A stretch of 64,000 bases of DNA from Saposhnikovia divaricata. Its lineage: Eukaryota; Streptophyta; Magnoliopsida; Apiales; Apiaceae. The DNA is taken from positions 101,362,580 to 101,426,579 of the forward strand of contig CM071595.1 of the NCBI GenBank assembly GCA_036435485.1, given 5' to 3'. A program made the position numbers and the translations under genes. This document shows positions 56,418-64,000 of this stretch, piece by piece; positions within the stretch are counted from its first letter, which is position 1, and each line of letters opens with the position of its first letter. Below the pieces are notes generated by a model. The model was not told the origin of the DNA, did not search any database, and saw only the letters and a list, made by a program, of their open reading frames with translations.

Positions 56418-57716
56418 TTATGACAAGTTAAGCATACCTAGCTCACCTACCAATCTTGTGAATGTGGATTCATCAAGAGGCTTGGTGAAGATATCTGCAA
56501 GCTGCATTTCACTTGGCACAAAGTGCATTTCTACTGTACCATTCATCACATGTTCTCTAATGAAGTGGTATTTGATGTCAATGTGCTTGGTTCTCGAATG
56601 TTGCACTGGATTCCCTGTGATGGCAATAGCACTTGTGTTGTCACAGAAAATTGGAATCTTCTCAACTTTTAGACCATAGTCAATGAGTTGGTTTCTCATC
56701 CATAGAATCTGTGCACAACAGCTTCCAGCAGCAATGTACTCAGCTTCAGCTGTAGAAGTGGAGACTGAGTTTTGTTTCTTACTGAACCATGAAACAAGCC
56801 TGTTTCCTAGAAATTGACAGGAACCTGTAGTACTTTTCCTATCAACTCTGTAACCTACATAATCTGCATCTGAATAGCCAGTTAGATCAAAACCAGATTC
56901 TCTTGGGTACCAAATGCCAAGGTTTGGTGTTCCCTTGAGATACCTGAAAATTCTTTTAATAGCTATTAAGTGAGACTCTCTAGGGTCAGCTTGAAATCTA
57001 GCACAAAGACAAGTAGAAAACATTATATCAGGTCTACTAGCTGTTAGGTATAGAAGTGAACCTACCATGCCTCTATAGCTTGAGATGTCCACAGACTTTT
57101 CCTTAGTATTCAACTCAAGCTTAGTTGCAGTGGCCATAGGTGTTTTAGCAGATGTACAATCCATTAAGTCAAATTTCTTTAAGAGATCATAAATATATTT
57201 TGTTTGACTTATGAAAATGCCCTCATTAACTTGCTTTACTTGTAGGCCAAGAAAGTAAGTTAATTCACCCATCATGCTCATTTCATACCTACTTTGCATA
57301 AGTTTGGCAAACTTTTTGCAAAGCTTCTCATCTGTAGACCCAAAAATAATATCATCTACATAGATTTGAACAAGTATTGAAGAGCCATTAACATTCCTAT
57401 GAAATAAGGTTTTATCTACTGTACCTTTAGTGAAGTGGTTCTCCAAAAGAAATTGAGATAAAGTGTCATACCAGGCTCTTGGTGCTTGCTTCAAACCATA
57501 AAGTGCTTTCATGAGAAGATATACATATCCTGGAAATTCTGGATCCTCAAAGCCAGGAGGTTGATGGACATAGACCTCTTCTTCCAGTTCCCCATTTAGA
57601 AAGGCACTTTTGACATCCATCTGATAGACTTTGAAATTGGCATGTGCTGCATAGGCTAGAAAGATTCTTATTGCCTCAAGTCTTGCCACTGGAGCAAAAG
57701 TTTCATCAAAATCTAT
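56418..57716 (-). pseudogene. SIRE pol: RT core and RNase H
   Basis: Same frame as the piece before it, after a TGA at 57717-57719 (in the EE*IDF context of RT). RT has VYQMDVKSAFLNGELEEEVY and the catalytic YVDDIIFGS. RNase H has YSDADYVG, STAEAEYIAAGSC, CDNTSAI and ends ADIFTKPLDE, the standard copia tail. Coding otherwise intact for about 420 codons. Confidence 0.92.
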
Positions 57717-59837
57717 TCATTCTTCTTGAGAGTAGCCCTTTGCCACTAATCTAGCATTATTCCTCACAATTATGCCATTTTCATCTGTCTTATTCTTGAG
57801 AACCCATTTAGTACCTATGACACTTCTATCATCAGGTTTGGGCACAAGTTTCCATACTTTATTTCTTTCAAATTGGTTTAGCTCTTCTTGCATTGCTAAC
57901 ACCCAATCTGGATCTAGAAGGGCATCTTTCACTTTCTTAGGTTCCTCTTGAGACAGGAAGCTACTGTATAGACATTCTGCTTGAGTGGCCCTTCTAGTTT
58001 GGACTCTTGAATTTGATTCACCAATGATTAACTCAAATGGATGATTTCTAGTCCATTTTCTTGCAGGTGGAAGGTTTGATCTTGATGAGGTTGCTTCATT
58101 TCCATGAGCATGATCATGTTGATTTAGCATTGAATTTTGACCTTGAGAAACTCCCCCTGAGTTTGTTGTCCTTGCTGAATTATGAAGTTGACTGTCAATG
58201 GATGCATCATTTTGCCTGTCGACGGATGCTTGAAAATATCTGTCAACGGATGCATCTCTAATAGTGTCAACGGATGTTGCAGAATGACTGTCAACGGATG
58301 CTTCATTTTCAGTGTAAGCATCACTTCTAGTTGGTATAACAGCTCTAGGTGGATCTCTGTGGTCATGATCTTCATTTTCCTCATCATCATCATAGTACAT
58401 TCTTCCTTCACCTTCATTCTCAAATTCCAACTTTTCATGGTAACCTTCATCATTTAGGCCTAGAATCTTTTGTTCATCAAACACAACATATACAGATTCC
58501 ATAACAATGTTGGTTCTTAGATTGTAGACCTTGTAGGCTTTCCCTGCTGCATATCCAACGAAAATAGCTTCATCTGCCTTTGCTTCAAATTTGCCCAAGT
58601 TATCTCCATGATTTCTTAGCACAAAACACTTACATCCAAAGACATGTAGGAAAGCTAAAGTTGGTTTCTTGTTGGTTAATAACTGATAAGGAGTCATTCC
58701 TCTAGCTTGATTGACCAAGGAAATATTCTGAGTAAAGCATGCAGTGTTGACAGCTTCAGCCCAGAAATATGTTGGTAACCTTGATTCACTTAACATTGTT
58801 CTAGCTGCTTCAATGAGAGTTCTGTTTTTCCTTTCAACAACCCCATTTTGTTGAGGTGTTCTGGCAGCAGAAAACTCATGGACAATTCCATTCTCTTCAC
58901 AGAAAATCTTCATTGTGGAATTCTTGAATTCAGTACCATTGTCACTCCTGATTCTTTGTACTCTGTCTTCAGAACCATTGTTTAGTATTCTGAGGTGATT
59001 GATGATGATTTCACTTGCACAGTCCTTGGAGTGCAGGAAGAAGGTCCATGTGAACTTAGAAAAATCATCTACAATCACCAGACAGTATTTCTTCTTTGAA
59101 ATAGACATGACATTTACTGGACCAAATAAGTCCATATGCAGCAATTGAAGAGGCTTAACAATGGATGACTCTGTCTTGCTTTTGAAGGATGATTTCTTTT
59201 GTTTCCCTAATTGGCAGGCATCATACAGCCCATCTCTGACAAATTCCAATTGAGGGATTCCTCTAGCAAGATCCTTTCTTACCAAATCATTCATAACTTT
59301 AAAATTCAAATGTGACAGCTTCTTATGCCATAGCCAACTCTCATCCTTACTTGCTTTGCTGAAGAGACAAGTAATGGATTCTGAGCATGCTGAATTGAAG
59401 TCAGCTATGTAAACATTTCCTTTTCTAAAGCCTGTCAATACCACATTGTTGTCTTCCTTGGCAGAAACAACACAGGCTTCTTTTTTGAACTTTACTTCAT
59501 AGTCTTTGTCACAAATCTGACTGACACTCAGCAAATTGTGCTTCAAACCTTCAACTAAGGCCACTTCTTCAATGATGACATTGTCTTTTGAAATCAGGCC
59601 ATATCCCTTAGTATATCCTTTGCTGTCATCTCCAAAGGTAATTCTAGGGCCAGCTCCTTCCTTGAACTCTGTGAGCAGGGTTGAATCTCCTGTCATGTGC
59701 CTAGAGCATCCACTGTCTGGGTACCATAGATTCCTTCTGTTTCCCTGCACACATTTCAAAAACAAATCAAGTTGATTTTGGTACCCAAGCTTCCTTGGGT
59801 CCTTTCTTGTTAGCCTTTGACTTTGCACTCTTAGCAT
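57717..59837 (-). pseudogene. SIRE pol: protease, integrase, start of RT
   Basis: Protease active site WYPDSGCSRHMTGD lies near residues 40-50. A GAG-pre-integrase zinc region (WLWHKKLSHLNF ... CQLGKQKK) follows. The integrase core has HMDLFGPV, IRSDNGTEF and TPQQNGVVERKNRT (D, D, E residues). An acidic linker has repeated SVD words. RT begins with IGTKWVLKNK. The piece starts by a frameshift near 59770-59790 relative to gag and ends at the TGA. Four words of the ATCCGTTGA type encode ASVD in the linker. Confidence 0.92.
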
Positions 59838-60639
59838 TCTTCAACTTAGGTGTAGATGCTTGAGTGATGGGGTTTGACAAATGCTCATTTGCATGAATAT
59901 TGGATGCATGCATGTGTGGAAAATTGGCATACATATTATTCATGTTAGGTATGTTCCATGACATTTGTGGCACATTCATAGATTGAAAGTAAGGATTAGA
60001 CACATATGGCATGTTCACATATGGATTTGAAAAACTAGCATTTTGATACAAACCAGGCATTGCAGGCATACATGGCATTGGTTGAGGTACATAAACAGGA
60101 GCCTTGTTGACAATCTTGCAATTAGAAGATAGATGATTGACACTATTACAATTACTACAAGTTTTCCTAGGAGCAAACTTGTTAGGAGAGTAATTGTTTT
60201 TCTTGTTGATGCCTATCTTACCATTTCTGTTCTTTTTCTTTTTACCCTCAATTTCTACCTTTTCATTATCTGATTTACCAACAGCCTTTTTGTTGTGTAA
60301 ATCACCTGTCTTAGCCTTCCCACTGGATTTGGTTTTGCTGCACTCACCACTAACAAAATTCTTGTTGACTGGACCATACTTGATATCCAGTTTCCTAAGT
60401 TCCTTCTTACTAACAGACTTTTTGTTAGTCGACGGATACCTCTCATCCGTTGACGGTTCATCTGTCAACGGATGATCACTATCCGTTGATTCACAAATAG
60501 TCTCTAGATCCTCAAGGCCAGGTTCTAGCTCCTTTTTCTTTTGAGTCCAGGTATCCTTCACAAATGATTCTATTCCCTGAACTTCTATTATGTTTTGAGA
60601 GATATTCCTACAACTTTGAAATTTAGCAATTATCCCTTG
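59767..60639 (-). pseudogene. SIRE gag C-terminal region with second zinc knuckle
   Basis: In frame with gag but after a TAA at 60640-60642. It holds a basic Lys/Asn-rich region, a knuckle-like CSNCNSVNHLSSNC and an Asn/Met/Pro-rich tract, and ends at a frameshift before the protease. It contains alternating ATCCGTTGA words at about 60425-60490 read as HPLT and STDE. Confidence 0.85.
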
Positions 60640-62166
60640 TTATTTTTCAAGCTGGTCTTTTAAAATTAGTTCTCTTTTTAACACAGCTGCAAGTTCACTT
60701 TTAGCATTATTGCAATCAACTCTCATTTTCTCAAATTCTAGAAATTGAGTTTCTAGAGCAGCATTTCTATCACTTAAAAACAGATTAGACTCTTTAATCC
60801 TATTGTTCTCTTTAGTAAGTGATTTAAGAGTAACACTTAAGTGATATAGTTCAGTAGACATTTCATCTATAACACGATTGCATTGCTCTTTGGTGAGCTC
60901 AGAGAGATTAGTAGAAAATACTTGATTGCTAGCTGAACTTGCTTCCTGCTCTCCAGAATCAGCCATTAAAGCAAGGTTGACTAACTCAACATCATCATCA
61001 GAATGATTGTCATCAACAGCCCAGTCATACTCTTGGGTCAAGAATGCCTTTCCTTTCTGCCTGAGAAGATCAAAATATTTCTTCTTATAGTCAACAGCCT
61101 TAGTTGACTTTCCCTTGTTCTCAGATCTAGGTTTCCTGCATTCACTTATCATGTGACCAGCAATTCCACAATTGTAGCATTTAATTTTGGATTTATCCAC
61201 ATAGTTGCTTGTGGAAAAATCCTTGTTAAATGGCATGGCCACCCCAGAGTTTCTCTTGAATTTCAGCTTAGAGAATCTCCTAGATAGAAAAGCTAAGTGC
61301 TCATCTATCTCATCCAATTCATCCTGCTGAAGAGCATTCAATTCCTCAGACACCTTTTCCTTGCTCCTGTTTGATTCTGCTCTACCTTTACAAACCTCCC
61401 TGTTTGGTGTAGAACTAGCAGTTTCTGTCCTTTCCTCCTTTTGCTCCAAGTTGGCAACAAGTGCAACTGACCCACTTTTCTTTTGAGACTTCTCAATCTC
61501 TTCATCCTGCTCCATTTCCAGCTCATAGGTCTTTAAAGTTCCATAGAGCCTTTCAAGAGTAAATGTCTTGTACTCTTGAGTGTTTCTTAGAGAAACAGTC
61601 ATTGGCTTCCATTCCTTGGGCAGTGATCTCAGAAATTTGAGATTAGAATCTTTAACTTGATAGATTCTTCCATACAGTTTCAAACCATTTAGTAGCTTTT
61701 GAAATCTACTAAATGTATCATTCAATGTTTCTCCACTCTTAAAGTGAAAATGTTCATACTGTTGGATTAGTAGCTGCATCTTGTTTTCCCTTACCTGTTC
61801 TGTTCCTTCACACATGGTTTGAACAGTGTCCCATACTTCCTTGGCGGTAGTACAGTTAATAACATTGTCAACCATGTCTGTTTCTAGACCATTGAACAGA
61901 ATATTCATGGTCTTTTTGTCTTTGTGGACTTCTGCAATATCTTCAAGACTCCACTCAGAAACAGGTTTGGGAATGAGAGTGTCAGGCACATCATCAGCCA
62001 TGCCAACTCTTGTTGCTGTCTTCATTGGAACGTGAGGACCCTTGTCAATGCAATCCACAAAGCCCTCATCAATAGATGAGAGATGTAGACGCATTTTTAC
62101 TTTCCAGTGAAAGTAATTTTCTCTATCAAGAACTGGAATCTTTACTCCATAATCCTTCTTAGACAT
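60640..62166 (-). CDS. SIRE gag
   Basis: The ATG at 62166 (MSKKDYGVKIPVLDRENYFH) is chosen because the open frame upstream of it has no ATG. The copia gag domain (UBN2 type: WSLEDIAEVHKDKKTMNILF ... LKFLRSLPKEWKPMT) spans about residues 70-230. A CCHC knuckle CYNCGIAGHMISEC is near 335, then a Ser/Asp-rich region and a terminal coiled coil. The TAA at 60640 cuts a frame that continues into the next piece, so this Gag is shortened and the Gag-Pol fusion is lost. Confidence 0.9.
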   Translation of the reverse strand: MSKKDYGVKIPVLDRENYFHWKVKMRLHLSSIDEGFVDCIDKGPHVPMKTATRVGMADDVPDTLIPKPVSEWSLEDIAEVHKDKKTMNILFNGLETDMVDNVINCTTAKEVWDTVQTMCEGTEQVRENKMQLLIQQYEHFHFKSGETLNDTFSRFQKLLNGLKLYGRIYQVKDSNLKFLRSLPKEWKPMTVSLRNTQEYKTFTLERLYGTLKTYELEMEQDEEIEKSQKKSGSVALVANLEQKEERTETASSTPNREVCKGRAESNRSKEKVSEELNALQQDELDEIDEHLAFLSRRFSKLKFKRNSGVAMPFNKDFSTSNYVDKSKIKCYNCGIAGHMISECRKPRSENKGKSTKAVDYKKKYFDLLRQKGKAFLTQEYDWAVDDNHSDDDVELVNLALMADSGEQEASSASNQVFSTNLSELTKEQCNRVIDEMSTELYHLSVTLKSLTKENNRIKESNLFLSDRNAALETQFLEFEKMRVDCNNAKSELAAVLKRELILKDQLEK

Positions 62167-62207
62167 GTTGGAAGTTTGTTGATCTTTAAACTTCAAATAT
62201 GTTAGAA

Positions 62208-62223
62208 GCTTGCTCTGATACCA
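62208..62223 (-). promoter_or_regulatory. primer binding site, initiator tRNA-Met
   Basis: The minus strand reads TGGTATCAGAGCAAGC two bases after the LTR. TGGTATCAGAGC is complementary to the 3' end of plant initiator tRNA-Met, the usual copia primer. Confidence 0.95.
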
Positions 62224-62225
62224 AT

Positions 62226-63241
62226 TATTATTCCCAGATTACACACTTGTATAATTGTAGAAGGGGGGGTTGAATACAATTCTTGATATTTATAAATTTC
62301 TGATAAGAACTCCAGAAATCTATACTTAGATAATTGCTTGTAAAAAGATTAATGCATAAACACATAAAAAATCAGGTGGTTAAATGCACCACCTGAAGCT
62401 TTTATTCGAAGAAAACTCTGTGATACAAAAGTACACAGCTTCTGTTTTACAACTCTTTGCTTTCTAAGAATATTCAATAGAAACCCTAAGCAAAATGTAT
62501 CTGTTTTTCTTAACCTACAAAGAGTTGCTACACTTGGTTATAAATCCCAAGTTTTACAAGTACTACTGGAATAAGATAATATTAATCTAATTCTAGTTGA
62601 CTTGCTACTACACTCCAAATACACATGTAGCCGAAAGGTTGTCCTTGTGTTCAGACATGTCTCATGCACCTTTCTTGTATTCACAGTGTAAACGGAATGC
62701 TTCTTTCTTCTGTGTTTCCAAAGTATGGCTGCCATACTGCTTTTTGTATCTACTATCAACCCATGTGATCTGTCAGTCAAACATGTCCTTATCAACTGCT
62801 AATCCCCAGCTAATCATAGAAGACAGTGTCAATGATTATCCGTTGATATTGTACACTGACATCCGTTGATGATGTATTGAGCGGTATCCGTTGATATTGA
62901 GACTTGAGCTGTATCCGTTGATAGAGTGGATTTGAGTTGTATCCGTTGATAGAGTTTTGTCTTCATCTGTTGATACACTTTCACTTAGACAGAATTACAT
63001 AGCATAGCTTATTTACAATTGGCTACCCTATTCTGTCTATCCGTTGATGGTCAACATGACTGTGGATAAAAACACTATCAACTGATAACATAGAGATGCT
63101 GCAGTATGCTACAAAACCTCATCCGTTGATGAGCTACCTGTCAACGGATAGAGTTATAAATCCTCATCCGTTGACAGCTACAAAACCTTATACAATTAGA
63201 TTGATTGTGAAGTTATCATCAAGTACAACATATTCCTAACA
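62226..63241 (-). repeat. 5' LTR of the SIRE element (element orientation)
   Basis: 1016 bp like its partner. The inner end is TATTATTCCC, so the terminal TG has mutated to TA. It has about nine ATCCGTTGA-type words, matching those of the other LTR in position. Confidence 0.95.
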
Positions 63242-63661
63242 ACATCCATGAAACCGTCTTCAGCAAATCTAAAAGGTTCCAAGAAATGAAGCATGCACGA
63301 CAATAATTTTTCCTACAAATTTACCACAAAAAATTAAAAACATATTCAAAAAAGAAGAAAGAAATAAGTAGGAAAGAAATAGATAACTATGAAGAGCATA
63401 GATTACCATGACAAAAATCTCCTTGGCGTATGCCTTTCGTAAGTCACAATGTCGAGGGGCATGTTCCCGGAGAGGATCAATTAAAAGCAATTTCATTCGT
63501 TCAAGGTCCACAACAAACAAACACCAATGACTACCTGTGCATACGGGGAACAAAGCAACATCACAGAATTGTATTGGTGGCCCAAAGTGCTGGTCTTTGT
63601 AGGTAAGATAGAACTGTTCCTGGTCTTTCATCCTCTCCGGAGTTTTACAATTTGGATGCAT
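63242..63661 (-). pseudogene. Ulp1-type protease, catalytic His/Asp exon and start of the last exon
   Basis: Exon 63407-63661 is 255 nt (85 codons), from acceptor TTTTGCAG to donor ATG/GTAATC. It has CTGSHWCLFVVDLERMKLLL followed by IDPL, matching the catalytic His (HW) and Asp of the C48 fold. A 94-bp intron ends in TTTGTAG. The last exon starts at 63312 (EKLLSCMLHFLEPFRFAEDG) and is cut at 63242 by the SIRE target site. All introns are phase 0. With the Cys half at 49969-50199, all catalytic residues were present before the insertion. Upstream exons lie beyond the window. Confidence 0.87.
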
Positions 63662-63689
63662 CTGCAAAATAGAGAAAATAAGTTATGAA

Positions 63690-64000
63690 ATGCAAGAATT
63701 CTTGCAATTTCTATTATTCTATATTACTTGCATTTTAGATCCTTATTTCTATAATTTTGCATTTTAGACCTTTATTTCTTTATTTCTTGCATTTTAGATC
63801 CCTATTTCTATAATTTTGCATTTTAGACCTTTATTTCTCTATTTCTTGCATTTTAGACCTTTATTTCTATATTCCTTGCATTTTAGACCTTTATTTCTCT
63901 ATTTCTTGCATTTTAGACCTTTATTTCTTTATTTCAAGCCTTTTAGATCCTTATTTCTATAATTTTGCATTTTAGACCTTTATTTCTCTATTTCTTGTAT
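63690..64000. repeat. minisatellite, about 28-30-bp unit, in an Ulp1 intron
   Basis: TTGCATTTTAGACCTTTATT with TCTCTATTTC or TCTATAA spacers repeats about ten times to the right edge. It lies just upstream of the exon acceptor at 63662. Confidence 0.92.

Larger units (their letters stand above)
50200..63241 (-). mobile_element. SIRE/Maximus-type Ty1/copia retrotransposon, 13.0 kb
   Basis: Two 1016-bp LTRs, an exact 5-bp target duplication ACATC (50195-50199, 63242-63246), an initiator-Met primer site, gag, pol in copia order, a long extra ORF after RNase H, and a polypurine tract. The extra ORF and 13-kb size place it with SIRE-type copia elements. About 11 LTR differences (by eye, ~1.1%) suggest roughly 0.4 million years at a rate of 1.3e-8. 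It inserted in the last exon of the Ulp1 gene. It is full of ATCCGTTGAT words in both directions. Confidence 0.95.
41828..64000. mobile_element. large Mutator-like element (left end to beyond the window)
   Basis: Between the (TA)n tract and the right edge lie a FAR1/MULE transposase relic (+), a small coiled-coil gene (-), ACTGCCGCA...TGCGGCAGT hairpins from 41.9 to 49.7 kb, and an Ulp1-type protease gene (-) interrupted by a SIRE retrotransposon. Ulp1 proteases are known passengers of several plant Mutator-like and CACTA elements. I infer one element because the hairpin family spans it. The inverse of the left end GGCTAGGTCCACAACC is not seen, so the right end lies outside. Confidence 0.6.

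Overview
This window is nuclear DNA from a flowering plant, most likely a dicot. The evidence is an intronless pentatricopeptide-repeat (PPR) gene, Ty1/copia and Ty3/gypsy LTR retrotransposons, Stowaway-, hAT-, Helitron- and Mutator-type DNA elements, and (TA)n microsatellites. Some repeats recall asterid or Apiaceae genomes, but that is only an impression. Nearly all of the 64 kb is transposable-element sequence. The one host gene that looks intact is the PPR gene at 26.0-28.5 kb (minus strand).

Layout. 1-5.4 kb: 3' part of a decayed Ty1/copia element and its 1.57-kb LTR. 5.4-11.2 kb: non-coding DNA carrying five short DNA transposons; two of them have exact TIRs or target duplications. 11.2-25.4 kb: a decayed minus-strand gene (possibly CNOT4/NOT4-like), split inside an exon by a young 12.8-kb Ty3/gypsy element of the Tat type (minus strand, two 1016-bp LTRs with only about two differences by eye). 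The Tat element has gag-pol with dual RNase H, plus an antisense gene with its own TATA box, a 5'-UTR intron and three phase-matched coding exons. 26.0-28.5 kb: the PPR gene. 29.4-36.5 kb: AT-rich repeats, a segmental duplication and a 3.2-kb non-coding LTR element (31392-34588, 5-bp target duplication) that itself holds a hAT element. 36.5-41.8 kb: a chain of foldback and MITE elements, each bordered by (TA)n. 41.8 kb to the right edge: a large Mutator-like element with a decayed FAR1-type transposase, a small coiled-coil gene, 5S-rRNA-derived foldbacks and an Ulp1-type protease gene. That protease exon is split by a 13.0-kb SIRE-type Ty1/copia element (50200-63241, exact ACATC target duplication).

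The most unusual pattern is shared by three unrelated transposons. Each is studded with its own short palindromic or inverted-paired word that I did not notice elsewhere in the window. The Tat element has GGGCGCGCCC (20 perfect copies). The SIRE element has ATCCGTTGA/TCAACGGAT (about nine per LTR and about 16 internally). The Mutator-like element has ACTGCCGCA...TGCGGCAGT hairpins (about a dozen). In the two retrotransposons the words fall in LTRs, coding sequence and non-coding DNA, and in different reading frames, so they appear to be kept or spread at the DNA (or RNA) level rather than for a peptide. Other notable structures are a foldback element whose arms carry GCGAAGC mini-hairpins, and two retrotransposon insertions for which removing the insert restores an exact open reading frame.
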